Counted from the stretch's first letter, positions 53,341-63,073 are shown. The stretch: 64,000 bases of DNA from Tolypothrix tenuis PCC 7101 (GCF_002368295.1 NZ_AP018248.1:1336477-1400476), one strand, 5' to 3'. Numbers and translations are program-made. Notes: generated by a model not told the origin, from the letters alone.

Positions 53341-54657
53341 ATGTTGTTAAAAAGTTCGCTCCCCAAAATTCGTTGGAAGTATTGGGTTAAACCTTGGCAG
53401 CAAGTAGATTGGTTACTATTTTGTTTGCCTGTAGCCGTCAGTATATTTGGCGGTATTATGATTCTCAGTACGGAACTTAAACAACCAGTAACAGACTGGT
53501 GGTGGCATTGGTTAGTAGCTACTATTGGTGCATTTATTGCATTATTTATCGCTCGTACCCGTTACGAAAATCTGCTTCAGTGGCATTGGGTGACATATGG
53601 ACTGACCAACTTTAGCCTCATTGCCGTCATGATAGCTGGTACTAGCGCCAAAGGGGCACAAAGATGGATTAATATTGCAGGTTTTAACGTCCAACCCTCA
53701 GAATTTGCCAAAATTGGCATAATTATTACCCTGGCGGCTTTGCTACATAAACGCACAGCCTCAACCATCGAGAGCGTTTTTAGAGCTTTGGCAATCACCG
53801 CTGTTCCTTGGGGATTAGTATTTTTGCAACCTGATTTGGCAACATCACTAGTATTTGGTGCGATCGTCTTAGGGATGTTGTATTGGGCCAATGCTAATCC
53901 AGGGTGGTTGATATTGATGATTTCGCCCATAGTCGCTGCTATTTTATTTAGTACCCCTTGGCCTTTATCAGAACCAATCGTTTTGTTGAAAGAACTAACT
54001 TTCAGTCCTTTGGGCTTATGTTGGGCAGGAGCAATGGGTATTGTGGGCTGGCAGACTCTCCCTTGGCGTAAATTTAATTTGGGCGCTATAGGTGCATGGG
54101 TGCTGAATATGCTGGGCGGTGAATTAGGGGTTTTTGCCTGGAACCATGTCCTCAAAGAATATCAAAAAGACAGACTGAGCGTATTTATCAACCCCGAACA
54201 CGATCCTTTAGGCGCTGGATATCACCTGATTCAATCTCGCATTGCCATTGGTGCTGGTGAAATTTGGGGATGGGGACTGTTTAAGGGCCCGATGACTCAA
54301 CTCAACTTCGTACCCGAACAGCATACAGACTTCATTTTCTCTGCCGTGGGAGAAGAATTTGGTTTTATTGGCTGCTTAGTAGTACTTTTCGTCTTCTGTT
54401 TAATCTGCCTACGCCTATTACACGTAGCGCAAACAGCCAAAGATAACTTTGGTTCTTTGTTGGCGATTGGTGTTTTGTCAATGATTGTATTTCAGTTGAT
54501 TGTGAACGTTGGCATGACAGTGGGTTTGGCACCTGTAGCTGGTATTCCCCTACCGTGGATGAGTTACGGACGTTCTGCTATGCTGACAAACTTCATCTCT
54601 TTAGGAATCGTAGAATCCGTAGCAAACTTCCGTCAACGCCAGAAATATTATTTATGA
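53341..54657 (+). CDS. rodA: RodA/FtsW-family peptidoglycan polymerase (RodA)
   Basis: A SEDS glycosyltransferase that polymerises lipid II for lateral wall growth with a class B PBP. The 438 residues carry about ten transmembrane helices and the family blocks AKGAQRWINIAGFNVQPSEF, LVFLQPDLATSLVFG, HTDFIFSAVGEEFGFIG and AGIPLPWMSYGRSAML. Cyanobacterial rodA belongs to the elongation branch; FtsW is usually distinct, so rodA is the preferred name. ATG 53341. A heptad array follows. Confidence 0.92.
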   Translation: MLLKSSLPKIRWKYWVKPWQQVDWLLFCLPVAVSIFGGIMILSTELKQPVTDWWWHWLVATIGAFIALFIARTRYENLLQWHWVTYGLTNFSLIAVMIAGTSAKGAQRWINIAGFNVQPSEFAKIGIIITLAALLHKRTASTIESVFRALAITAVPWGLVFLQPDLATSLVFGAIVLGMLYWANANPGWLILMISPIVAAILFSTPWPLSEPIVLLKELTFSPLGLCWAGAMGIVGWQTLPWRKFNLGAIGAWVLNMLGGELGVFAWNHVLKEYQKDRLSVFINPEHDPLGAGYHLIQSRIAIGAGEIWGWGLFKGPMTQLNFVPEQHTDFIFSAVGEEFGFIGCLVVLFVFCLICLRLLHVAQTAKDNFGSLLAIGVLSMIVFQLIVNVGMTVGLAPVAGIPLPWMSYGRSAMLTNFISLGIVESVANFRQRQKYYL

Positions 54658-54996
54658 GTCAAACAATTTTGGATTTTGGATTTTGGATTTTAGATTGACG
54701 CTCTGCCAGAAGCGGATACAGCTTGGGGATTTGAGATTGACGATTTGAGATTTGTTTTCCCACGCCATTGCTCGACAAGAAGCGGGGCTTTTAGCAGAAA
54801 CAATCCACGCATCCTAAATTTCAAATCTAAAATTGGCATGGTCAAGCCATAAGGATGGAGAGGACGCAGGAAAGAAATTTCCATTACTTAATTATCCAAT
54901 GCCCAATGCGCCATGCCCCAATGACAAATCCCAAATGACAAATGACCAATGACAAGTATTAAGCTATATAACAGGAAATAAGCGAGGATAAAAATC
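54658..54996. other. Repeat-rich spacer rodA-ndhS
   Basis: Contains a (GGATTTT)n heptad array (54671-54697), a (GATTTGAGATT)-type stretch to about 54755, and C-rich CAATGCCCAATGC/AATGACAAAT units at about 54896-54955. No ORF supported. Confidence 0.65.
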
Positions 54997-55191
54997 ATGA
55001 TCCTGCCTGGAGCAACTGTTCGCGTTAAGAACCCCGCAGATACCTATTATCGCTATGAAGGGTTGGTACAAAGGGTAAGTGATGGCAAGGTAGCTGTGCT
55101 GTTTGAAGGCGGTAACTGGGATAAATTAGTTACCTTCCGCTTGCCGGAATTAGAAGTTGTAGAGACTATAGGTAAGAAAAAAGGGAAATAA
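54997..55191 (+). CDS. ndhS: NDH-1 subunit S (NdhS)
   Basis: NdhS is the peripheral ferredoxin-binding subunit of the photosynthetic NDH-1 complex, used in cyclic electron flow. The 64 residues (MILPGATVRVKNPADTYYRY, EGLVQRVSDGKVAVLFEGGN, WDKLVTFRLPELEVVE) form an SH3-like domain with a basic tail. The size and the NWDKLVTFRLPELE motif are characteristic. ATG 54997. Confidence 0.93.
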   Translation: MILPGATVRVKNPADTYYRYEGLVQRVSDGKVAVLFEGGNWDKLVTFRLPELEVVETIGKKKGK

Positions 55192-55213
55192 CACAAAGCA
55201 TCAAGTATGAAGT

Positions 55214-55253
55214 ATGAAAGATAAAAATTCATACTTCATCTTTTATCTTTCAT
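55214..55253. repeat. Perfect 13-bp inverted repeat ndhS-HAS gene
   Basis: ATGAAAGATAAAA (55214-55226) and TTTTATCTTTCAT (55241-55253) are exact complements separated by 14 bases. It lies between the ndhS stop and the next start (55263) and could act as terminator or as a hairpin over the next gene's leader. Confidence 0.75.
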
Positions 55254-55262
55254 CCTGAGATT

Positions 55263-55919
55263 ATGCGCCTTCCTTTACCACAGTTTGCCACAGGCGATCG
55301 CCATCCTCATCACATTGCTGAAGTCATTGAAACTACCACTACTGAATTTCTGGCACAGTGTTTGGAACCGGAAGACTTAAGTTTTCCCCCCATGCCACCT
55401 TTTGGTAGTTGGGTTTGTTCGACAGATGAAGAATCGGGCAACCAAATTTACGCAGTGGTGTATCATGCTACCACCATGCCCATAGATTCCGTACATCGTG
55501 CAGTGGCTTTAGGGCTTTCATTGCAAGATTTGCGAGAAGAACAGCCCCAAATATTTGCCATGTTGAAAACCGAATTTCGGGCTGCGATCGTGGGTTTTGA
55601 ACAGCCTTCTTATACTGAAGGTTATAATCAACGAGTATACCAGTATTTACCACCTCGACCTCCGCAAATTCATCAGGCAGTTTATCGCTGTGATGCGGAA
55701 AAAATTATTCATTTCACTGAAGAACTAGATTTTTTACAGACAATACTTTCTATCAAAGGTGCGCCTATCGAGTCTTTGGCAGCAGCGGCTATTCGAGAGG
55801 TTTACCAGTTACGCAAGGCTGATCGTAAATGGTTAATCAAAGCTGGAAGAACCCTCAGTACTCTGTTAAAAGATGACTACGATCGCTTGCGGTTCATTTT
55901 AAGCCAGGTTCACCCATAG
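55263..55919 (+). CDS. HAS-barrel domain protein
   Basis: A 218-residue soluble protein. Its N-terminal FATGDRHPHHIAEVIETTTT and FGSWVCSTDEESGNQIYAVV YHATT strands resemble the HAS barrel, the beta-barrel at the start of HerA-type ATPases and related proteins; no ATPase domain follows, only a helical C-terminal half (IREVYQLRKADRKWLIKAGR). Function unknown. It is directly downstream of ndhS (72 bases), with a hairpin between. Confidence 0.68.
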   Translation: MRLPLPQFATGDRHPHHIAEVIETTTTEFLAQCLEPEDLSFPPMPPFGSWVCSTDEESGNQIYAVVYHATTMPIDSVHRAVALGLSLQDLREEQPQIFAMLKTEFRAAIVGFEQPSYTEGYNQRVYQYLPPRPPQIHQAVYRCDAEKIIHFTEELDFLQTILSIKGAPIESLAAAAIREVYQLRKADRKWLIKAGRTLSTLLKDDYDRLRFILSQVHP

Positions 55920-55977
55920 GTAGCCGTTATCAACTGCCCATACCAGGATGATTTTCGGTAATAGTCAAAAGTTGAAG

Positions 55978-55997
55978 AGACGCGATTAATCGCGTCT
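55978..55997. repeat. Dispersed palindrome, copy 3
   Basis: AGACGCGATTAATCGCGTCT, identical to the copy at 22339-22358. It is followed at about 56010-56055 by CCAATCCCCAATACC heptad units. Confidence 0.9.
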
Positions 55998-56166
55998 GCA
56001 CTTTGCTAGTATCCAATCCCCAATACCTAATCCCCAGTACCCAATCCCCAATCATTAAGTTAAGGTTGTTTTTAATTTCTACTCCTGGTAGCTTTTGCAG
56101 TTATATTGATCGGTCGATTGCTTTCAGGTAATCGCAGCTTCACCATAGCCCTTTCCAGTTCTACCT

Positions 56167-58305
56167 ATGGAACTCATTTCACAAGTTCTAGCATTAGAAC
56201 CAACCTCCCAAGTTCTTGGCAAGGAACCAATTGTTCCCTTCGCTATTTTGCTAGTAGTCATTTTAGTGGTGCCAATTTTATTTGAGCGCCTGAGACTACC
56301 AGGTTTAGTAGGTTTGGTTTTCTCTGGGGTAGTACTTGGCCCTTCAGGCTGGAATTTATTCCAGACAGAATCACAGACAATTAACCTGCTAGCAGATATT
56401 GGGTTAGTTTACTTAATATTTGTAGCTGGACTAGAAGTTGACATAGAACAGTTCCAGCAAAGAAAAAATCGCTCTTTCGGTTTTGCTAGCTTCAGCTTCA
56501 GCTTCCCCTTAATTATGGGAACCCTTGCTGGGCAAATTTTTGGCTTTGATTGGGTGATATCAGTATTAATCGGCTCTTTATTTGCTTCCCATACGCTTTT
56601 GGCATATCCCATTCTGAGCCGTCTGGGAGTGGTGAAAAATGAAGCTGTTACAGTTACCATTGGAGCCAAAATTTTTACTGATATTGGCGCTTTGCTCATA
56701 TTAGCTCTCTGTATCGCTTCTGCCTCGCCTCTAGGAGTATTTAACTTAGCAAAGCTACTAACTTTGTTGGGTTGGTTAATTATTTACTCTGTTGTCGTGT
56801 TAGTCGGCTTCGATTGGGTGGGTAAAGAATTTTTTCGGCGTTCTGGTGGTGAAGAGGGAAACCAATTTTTATTTGTGCTGCTGACTGTGTTTCTTGCTGC
56901 TGTTGGCGCTCAATTGATTGGAGTCGAAAAAATTATCGGAGCCTTTTTAGCAGGTTTGGCAGTTAATGAAGTTTTGGGTGAGGGCCCAGTCAAAGAAAAA
57001 GTAGTATTTGTTGGTAGTGTTTTATTCATTCCCATTTTCTTTGTTCACCTGGGGCTACTAATTGATCTGCCCAACTTTATTCACAGCACTAGCAATCTGC
57101 AATTAACAGTGTTCTTGGTGTTCAGTGTGATTGCCAGCAAATTTATTGCGGCTTTATTGGCGAAACTGCTATACCGCTATAATTGGCAGGAAAGTATCAC
57201 AATGTGGTCACTGTCAATTCCCCAGGTAGGTACAACATTAGCAGCAACCCTAGTTGGGTATCGGGCGGAATTATTGCCAGTGGAAGTCTTCAATAGTGTT
57301 GTGGTGGTGATGCTAGTTACATCAACCTTGGGGCCATTAATTACTAGTCGGGTCGCGGTGGGTTTAGCTTCTGCAACAGTCACAGAGCCAACAATCACAA
57401 ACCAACCAGAGCCGCAACCCCCAGATACTAGCACCGCTTTTACTATAGTTGTACCAGTATACAATCCCCAAACGCAGCAGTATTTAATAGAATTAGCAAC
57501 ATTATTAGCCCGCCAAGCCAATGGCAGAATTATACCGTTAGCGATCGCTACTGCTGCGGCTAACATGGATGCACCACAGTTAGAAGTATCTTTACAGAGG
57601 AGCGAGCGTTTGCTCGCCAAAGCCACAGCACAAAGCCAAGCTTTAGGTGTAACCGCAGAGCCATTACTGCGAATCGATGATGCTTTTGCTCAAGGAATTA
57701 GCAGAGCATCTCGCGAACAAAAGGCTAGTTTGATCGTCATGGGTTGGGGTAAACGTACTGGGTTAAGAGCGCGGTTATTTGGTAACGTAATTGATAACGT
57801 TCTTTGGGCATCTCATTGTCCTGTTGCTGTTACTCGTTTAGTAGACTCTCCTAAAAAAATCCAACGGATTTTAGTTCCCGTAGAAAACTTAATGGCACCA
57901 ACGTTACAGCCTGTGCATTTTGCTCAATTGTTGGCAGATGCCAATCAAGCTCAAGTTACTGTACTCAATGTGTGTGAACGACGCACCAGCTCCAGCAAAA
58001 TTGCTGCCAGGCGATCGCATCTTGCTGCAATAGTATCTAAATTGGCTTTGCCCAATCCCCCAGAAATTCAGATTATCGCCCATGAAAATGTGGCTCAAGC
58101 TATTTTACAAGCCGCACGCTTGTATGATTTAGTTGTGCTACCTTTTACACGCAATCGCACCAGTCCTGGTGGATTAGCCATTAGTGATGTTACAACTCAA
58201 TTAGCCAGACAATTAACTTGCTCAATTATTATGCTGGGAGAGCCACAACGTACTCACGCAGTACCGCTTCCAACTGGGATTCCCAGTACTACATCGGTTA
58301 TGTAA
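56167..58305 (+). CDS. CPA2 cation:proton antiporter with C-terminal Usp domains
   Basis: A 712-residue protein. Residues 20-400 are a twelve-helix antiporter domain (FERLRLPGLVGLVFSGVVLG, FVAGLEVDIEQF, EKIIGAFLAGLAVNEVLGEG, IPIFFVHLGLLIDL). Residues about 430-700 hold two universal-stress-protein-like modules: SLIVMGWGKRTGLRARLFGN...VIDNVLWASHCPVAV, then RILVPVENLMAPTLQPVHFA. The Usp tail probably senses nucleotides. Members exchange Na+ or K+ for H+; the ion is unknown. ATG 56167. Single gene. Confidence 0.88.
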   Translation: MELISQVLALEPTSQVLGKEPIVPFAILLVVILVVPILFERLRLPGLVGLVFSGVVLGPSGWNLFQTESQTINLLADIGLVYLIFVAGLEVDIEQFQQRKNRSFGFASFSFSFPLIMGTLAGQIFGFDWVISVLIGSLFASHTLLAYPILSRLGVVKNEAVTVTIGAKIFTDIGALLILALCIASASPLGVFNLAKLLTLLGWLIIYSVVVLVGFDWVGKEFFRRSGGEEGNQFLFVLLTVFLAAVGAQLIGVEKIIGAFLAGLAVNEVLGEGPVKEKVVFVGSVLFIPIFFVHLGLLIDLPNFIHSTSNLQLTVFLVFSVIASKFIAALLAKLLYRYNWQESITMWSLSIPQVGTTLAATLVGYRAELLPVEVFNSVVVVMLVTSTLGPLITSRVAVGLASATVTEPTITNQPEPQPPDTSTAFTIVVPVYNPQTQQYLIELATLLARQANGRIIPLAIATAAANMDAPQLEVSLQRSERLLAKATAQSQALGVTAEPLLRIDDAFAQGISRASREQKASLIVMGWGKRTGLRARLFGNVIDNVLWASHCPVAVTRLVDSPKKIQRILVPVENLMAPTLQPVHFAQLLADANQAQVTVLNVCERRTSSSKIAARRSHLAAIVSKLALPNPPEIQIIAHENVAQAILQAARLYDLVVLPFTRNRTSPGGLAISDVTTQLARQLTCSIIMLGEPQRTHAVPLPTGIPSTTSVM

Positions 58306-58675
58306 AAATACCAGAGATTGCTTGTAGCATGATTTTATAAATTTTTATGTGTTTACTGAAAAATCTCTTGCCCCATTATCTTTGATCTGAGTTATAACAG
58401 TTGGCACATCTAATTCTTACAATACTTAATATTGTTAAAGATTTGATGAATTCTCGAATTTGACGCTCCAATCTTGAGACTATGTTTGTTATTTTGCTAA
58501 TGTAATTGTATAAAAAAAGAAACTTAATGTAATAAAATTACAAGCGTAGAAATACGGGTAAATTTTAAAACCCTAAGTCAGAAAAGTCATACACTTTTAG
58601 ACTTTTTACATAAATTGCGTAATAAAAAATACGTAAAATAGCAACTGACAATACTTGTACTGACATTGGTAAACT
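58306..58675. other. AT-rich spacer upstream of the UXS gene
   Basis: About 370 bases, very AT-rich, with no ORF or array. It probably contains the promoter of the sugar-nucleotide genes. Confidence 0.4.
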
Positions 58676-59626
58676 ATGAGAATTTTAGTAACGGGCGGTG
58701 CCGGGTTTATTGGTTCCCATCTCATCGACCGACTAATAGCTGATGGGCATGAAATTCTTTGCTTGGATAACTTTTATACAGGCAATAAAGATAACATAGT
58801 TAAATGGCTGGATAATCCTTATTTTGAACTGATCCGCCATGACATTACTGAACCCATTAGGTTAGAAGTAGATCAGATTTATCATTTGGCTTGTCCTGCT
58901 TCGCCCGTACATTACCAGTACAACCCCGTCAAAACTGTGAAAACAAATGTGATGGGAACGCTCAATATGTTGGGTTTAGCTAAACGTGTCAAAGCAAGAT
59001 TTTTCTTAGCTTCCACCAGTGAAGTCTACGGCGATCCAGAAGTTCATCCCCAAACCGAAGAGTATAGAGGTAGCGTCAATCCTATTGGCATACGTTCCTG
59101 CTATGACGAAGGTAAACGTATTGCTGAGACTCTAGCATTCGACTACTACAGACAAAATAAAGTTGATATTCGAGTTGTACGTATTTTTAATACTTATGGC
59201 CCGCGGATGTTAGAAAACGATGGTCGGGTAGTGAGTAACTTCATAGTTCAAGCTTTACGGGGCGAACCTTTAACAGTCTATGGTGACGGTTCCCAAACCC
59301 GTAGTTTTTGCTATGTATCCGATCTGGTAGAAGGATTTATCAGATTGATGAATAGTGACTATGTAGGCCCTGTAAATCTGGGTAACCCTGATGAATACAC
59401 CATCTTAGAATTGGCTGAGGCTGTACAAAACCTGATTAATCCCGAAGCCAAAATTAAGTTTGAACCACTACCTTCGGACGATCCGCGTCGCCGCCGTCCA
59501 GATATTACAAAAGCAAAAACCTTGTTAAATTGGGAACCTACCGTTCCATTACAACAAGGGTTAAAACTGACTGTAGAAGATTTTCGCAATCGGATTAATA
59601 AGGAGAAAAAAGCGTCAGTCTCCTGA
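58676..59626 (+). CDS. UDP-glucuronate decarboxylase (UDP-xylose synthase)
   Basis: An extended short-chain dehydrogenase that decarboxylates UDP-glucuronate to UDP-xylose. The NAD-binding GGAGFIGSH starts at residue 7, the catalytic Tyr143/Lys147 lie in SCYDEGKR, and HLACPASPVHYQYNPVKTVK and RIFNTYGPRM are typical of the UXS branch. The 316 residues fit. UDP-glucose dehydrogenase (UDP-glucose to UDP-glucuronate) follows on the same strand at 59775, so the two supply xylose for extracellular polysaccharide or glycoconjugates. ATG 58676. Confidence 0.9.
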   Translation: MRILVTGGAGFIGSHLIDRLIADGHEILCLDNFYTGNKDNIVKWLDNPYFELIRHDITEPIRLEVDQIYHLACPASPVHYQYNPVKTVKTNVMGTLNMLGLAKRVKARFFLASTSEVYGDPEVHPQTEEYRGSVNPIGIRSCYDEGKRIAETLAFDYYRQNKVDIRVVRIFNTYGPRMLENDGRVVSNFIVQALRGEPLTVYGDGSQTRSFCYVSDLVEGFIRLMNSDYVGPVNLGNPDEYTILELAEAVQNLINPEAKIKFEPLPSDDPRRRRPDITKAKTLLNWEPTVPLQQGLKLTVEDFRNRINKEKKASVS

Positions 59627-59774
59627 TTAGCACCGAGTATTGCTCTGAACTTTCGTGCAGGCTGAGTTGATTTGTAGCCCGTACTATTGCGGTAAATTTT
59701 TCTACCCCATAAAAGTTTGCACTGAAAACTTCTGAGCTAATAAGAAGAACAGAAACAACGAGGAGTTCAAAATA

Positions 59775-61166
59775 ATGCGTGTTTGCGTCATTGGTACTGG
59801 TTACGTTGGTTTAGTTACAGGTGCTTGCTTGGCTCACATCGGTCATGATGTCATCTGTGTAGATAATAATGAAGAAAAAGTTAAGTTAATGAAGTCTGGG
59901 CAGTCCCCAATTTTCGAGCCGGGACTCTCGGAAATTATGCAATCTGCTATTCAATCAGGAAAAATTGAATTTACTACAGATTTGGCTGCAGGTGTAGCTC
60001 ACGGAGAAATTCTCTTTATTGCAGTGGGAACACCACCTTTACCAAATGGTGAAAGTGATACACGTTACGTTGAGGCTGTAGCTCGTGGTATCGGCAGTCA
60101 TCTCAACGGTGGTTATAAAGTAATTGTTAATAAATCTACAGTGCCTATTGGCTCAGGTGACTGGGTACGGATGATTGTTTTAGATGGCATTGCTGAACGT
60201 CAAAAAACCCTAGTAGCAGCAGGTAGCGTTGCAACTGAAGATAAATTGCCAGAGATTGCATCTCATTTTGATGTAGTCAGCAATCCAGAGTTTTTACGGG
60301 AAGGTTCAGCGGTTTACGATACCTTTAACCCCGATCGCATTGTTCTCGGTGGTAACAGTCAAAGAGCAGTAGGCTTAATGAAAGACCTGTATGCTCCAAT
60401 TGTGGAACGGCAGTTTGCTGAGGATAAATCTTTACCACCAGTATCTGTGCTGGTAACAGATCTCAGCTCGGCAGAAATGATTAAATACGCTGCTAATGCT
60501 TTTTTAGCAACGAAAATTAGTTTTATTAACGAAGTTGCTAACATTTGCGATCGCGTCGGTGCTGATGTTACTCAAGTAGCAAAAGGTATCGGTTTAGACT
60601 CCCGGATTGGTAACAAGTTTTTACAGGCTGGTATCGGTTGGGGTGGTTCCTGTTTCCCCAAAGACGTAGCCGCGCTCATTCATACTGCTGATGACTATGG
60701 TTATGAAGCACAATTACTCAAATCAGCCGTTAGCGTCAACGAACGCCAACGGCTGATTGCTTTAGAGAAACTGCAACAAGTCCTCAAAATTCTCAAAGGT
60801 AAAACAGTAGGTCTACTTGGTCTTACCTTTAAGCCAGATACTGACGATTTACGCGACGCGCCAGCACTCAACTTAATTGAGCAGCTAAACCGATTGGGAG
60901 CCAAAGTTAAAGCTTACGACCCCATTGTTTCCCAAACAGGTCTACGTCATGGGCTGTCTGGTGTACTAGTCGAAACCGATGCTGAAAGACTAGCCGACGG
61001 TTGCGATGCTTTAGTACTTGTGACTGAATGGCAACAATTTAGCCATCTAGACTATGTGAAAATGGCTCAACTGATGAATCACCCTGTAATTATCGATGGA
61101 CGTAACTTCCTTGACCCAGAAACAATGGTCAGAGCTGGTTTCCAATATGTAGGTGTTGGCAGATAG
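59775..61166 (+). CDS. ugd: UDP-glucose 6-dehydrogenase
   Basis: Oxidises UDP-glucose to UDP-glucuronate with NAD+. N-terminal GTGYVGLVTGACLA (7-20), catalytic Cys293 in GWGGSCFPKDV, and the C-terminal GLTFKPDTDDLRDAP block are intact; the 463 residues are typical. ATG 59775 has a strong ribosome site (GAGGAG, 10 bases upstream). It lies 148 bases after the UXS gene and provides its substrate, so joint expression is likely. A T-tailed terminator follows at 61199. Confidence 0.95.
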   Translation: MRVCVIGTGYVGLVTGACLAHIGHDVICVDNNEEKVKLMKSGQSPIFEPGLSEIMQSAIQSGKIEFTTDLAAGVAHGEILFIAVGTPPLPNGESDTRYVEAVARGIGSHLNGGYKVIVNKSTVPIGSGDWVRMIVLDGIAERQKTLVAAGSVATEDKLPEIASHFDVVSNPEFLREGSAVYDTFNPDRIVLGGNSQRAVGLMKDLYAPIVERQFAEDKSLPPVSVLVTDLSSAEMIKYAANAFLATKISFINEVANICDRVGADVTQVAKGIGLDSRIGNKFLQAGIGWGGSCFPKDVAALIHTADDYGYEAQLLKSAVSVNERQRLIALEKLQQVLKILKGKTVGLLGLTFKPDTDDLRDAPALNLIEQLNRLGAKVKAYDPIVSQTGLRHGLSGVLVETDAERLADGCDALVLVTEWQQFSHLDYVKMAQLMNHPVIIDGRNFLDPETMVRAGFQYVGVGR

Positions 61167-61198
61167 AAGATAAGAAATAAAAATTAAATCTTACACAA

Positions 61199-61234
61199 AG
61201 ACGCAGAGGTAATAACAAGCCTTTGCGTTTTTTG
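61199..61234 (+). terminator. ugd terminator
   Basis: ACGCAGAGG pairs with CCTTTGCGT (one G-T) across a ten-base loop and runs into TTTTTT. The stem sequence resembles the CGCAGAGACGCAGAGG repeat family. Confidence 0.75.
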
Positions 61235-61249
61235 TATGGCTATAATGTG

Positions 61250-61418
61250 ATACCAATTTGAAAAAAGAATGTAACAGATGGGTAGGTTGGATTATAGCTT
61301 GCTTACCCGTAGGGGTACGTAGTTAAACCCAAGATTTAGAGATTTAGAGGGTTTTTAAGCTTCAGTCGAGGGACGAAACCCAACCCCATCTGTGGTTGAA
61401 TTCTAGAAAATTGGTATA
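61250..61418. mobile_element. MITE-like element with ATACCAATTT ends
   Basis: ATACCAATTT (61250-61259) and AAATTGGTAT (61408-61417) are perfect inverted ends of a 168-bp segment. ACAGATGGGTAGGTTGG inside is mirrored by CCCAACCCCATCTGT, extending the inverted arms to more than 30 bases. No ORF. A fragment with the same AGAATGTNACAGAT end lies near 7833-7860. Confidence 0.7.
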
Positions 61419-61467
61419 ACCCTGTGTATCAAACCTTGTTTACGTTAACAACATTAGTCTCTAGACG

Positions 61468-62277
61468 CTAGCTCTTTGCCTGTTGCGAGGTATTAGGTAT
61501 ACGCTCAATCTCAGCATATCCACTGAAGATTAACTTTTGACCTTCAGTTTCTAAACGGTTAAGTCGCATTTTTACCCCATCCAGGTCAAAGCGATCCAAA
61601 TCGACCATATTATCTAAAATTTCCACCAGTGCGATGCTCAAAGTTCGCGATATTTCCCTTTGCGCTTCTGGCACAAGGTCAAGGTCAAATTGAGGGTCTT
61701 GGAAGGAAACTCGTCGCCGACGTTCCACAGCCAAGCTGACAGTCATATTTAGCGGTACGAGTTCGCCATTATCTAAATCTGCTTTTGCTAAAATTCGCAG
61801 ACGATTCTCTGGTAACAGTTGTACCTGAATCTCAGGGAAAGACACTGGTTTACCCCCAGATAACGCCGTTAAGCTAGGGACAGTCAGGTTGACTAAACGT
61901 TTTTTAACCAGTTCGGCATTAAAAGCTTGATTAATACCTGCTTCTGATAATATTACTTGGGCGATCGCCTGGGTAGGCTGCTTAAGAGTTAATTTACCGC
62001 TTAAAACTGAGCCAAAGTCAATGGCAACTGCATCCGTTTCAAAAGACATCTCCTCGACTGCGAAATCTCTCCGGATGACTAAGCCACGTCCACTCATTTT
62101 GAAACTATCAATGCTGCCTTGCAACAGTTTGCTGGAGGGATAGCAGCGCACAAAGACTTCTACTGACTCGCTTTGGGTAAACAGGTGGCGAATCGTTTGG
62201 CTAGCGACTGTGTTGAGCATTCGCTCTCCCCAGTCTGTGCCTTTAGAATCTGTTAAACCAGTAAGTCCGCCGAACAT
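61468..62277 (-). CDS. DUF2993 (LmeA-like) lipid-binding protein
   Basis: A 269-residue protein with the DUF2993 layout: MFGGLTGLTDSKGTDWGERM, SVEVFVRCYPSSKLLQGSID, FKMSGRGLVIRRDFAVEEMS and strand pairs in the C-terminal half. DUF2993 proteins such as LmeA are periplasmic lipid-binding proteins in actinobacteria; here there is no clear signal peptide, so location is uncertain. The start is ATG 62277; TTG 62337 would add 20 residues with no homology-like feature. Confidence 0.75.
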   Translation of the reverse strand: MFGGLTGLTDSKGTDWGERMLNTVASQTIRHLFTQSESVEVFVRCYPSSKLLQGSIDSFKMSGRGLVIRRDFAVEEMSFETDAVAIDFGSVLSGKLTLKQPTQAIAQVILSEAGINQAFNAELVKKRLVNLTVPSLTALSGGKPVSFPEIQVQLLPENRLRILAKADLDNGELVPLNMTVSLAVERRRRVSFQDPQFDLDLVPEAQREISRTLSIALVEILDNMVDLDRFDLDGVKMRLNRLETEGQKLIFSGYAEIERIPNTSQQAKS

Positions 62278-62647
62278 GAGTTTTGGCTCTCTAGAAGTTC
62301 TTTGTACTTTTGTAACAAACTGTGAAGAATACAGCAAGCGATCCCCTGATAAATTGTACTGATGGGCAGGAGTAGAATAACTGATGGTTAGCAGCTAAAT
62401 GTATCAGATATTACTAAATTTTCTGCGAAAAGGAGATTTTTATTACACGAGATGGAGTACAGGTGTAATTTTAGCAGTCTGATACATCGTAAATGCTGTA
62501 TTAATTAAATTTAACTGACGATGCTGCCAATAAAATAAGTTTTTGTGAATAAATCAAATTAGTTTTTTTAGAGTACTGCTATAAGCAATGGTAATATCCA
62601 TAATCTATGGCTGAGTATCTATAGTGAAATCAGCAGGTTATATGCAA
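62278..62647. other. Spacer DUF2993-GNAT
   Basis: AT-rich, no ORF, array or hairpin of note. Confidence 0.4.
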
Positions 62648-63073
62648 CTAAAGTTCTTTTTTTAAAAAATATCGTTGATGTCCTAGGGGAAAGTTGTCCA
62701 GAACACCAAACTTTTGGTAGCCAAGGTGTTCATAAAACCCAAGAGATTGAAAACTAAATGTATCGAGGTAGGCGTAATTACAACCACGCTGTTTAGCAAC
62801 CTCCTCTGCTTTCAGTATGAGTTGTTTGCCATATCCTTGACCTCGAAGCGTTTCCGCCACCCACAGGTGAGAGATAAACAGCCACCCCCATTGTGTTTTA
62901 CCAATTAAACCCCCAAAAATTTCGTTTTTATTGTCTCGAATCAAGACGGCTAGCGGTTGGTATACATCTTTTTCTATTAGGCGATCGCTGTTATATTCAA
63001 CAAGCTTGTTAATAACAGTACGAATATCCTCTGGTATCGGATTCTCCTCGACTATAAATTTTAAGTCTGCCAT
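62648..63073 (-). CDS. GNAT-family N-acetyltransferase
   Basis: A small acetyl-CoA-dependent acetyltransferase of 141 residues. The acetyl-CoA loop is VAETLRGQGYGKQLILKAEE (R/QxxGxG pattern at about residues 77-83), preceded by the beta4 strand LFISHLWV and followed by YLDTFSFQSLGFYEHLGYQK. Substrate unknown. The ATG 63073 start gives MADLKFIVEENPIP. Divergent from the arginine-dihydrolase gene. Confidence 0.85.
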   Translation of the reverse strand: MADLKFIVEENPIPEDIRTVINKLVEYNSDRLIEKDVYQPLAVLIRDNKNEIFGGLIGKTQWGWLFISHLWVAETLRGQGYGKQLILKAEEVAKQRGCNYAYLDTFSFQSLGFYEHLGYQKFGVLDNFPLGHQRYFLKKEL

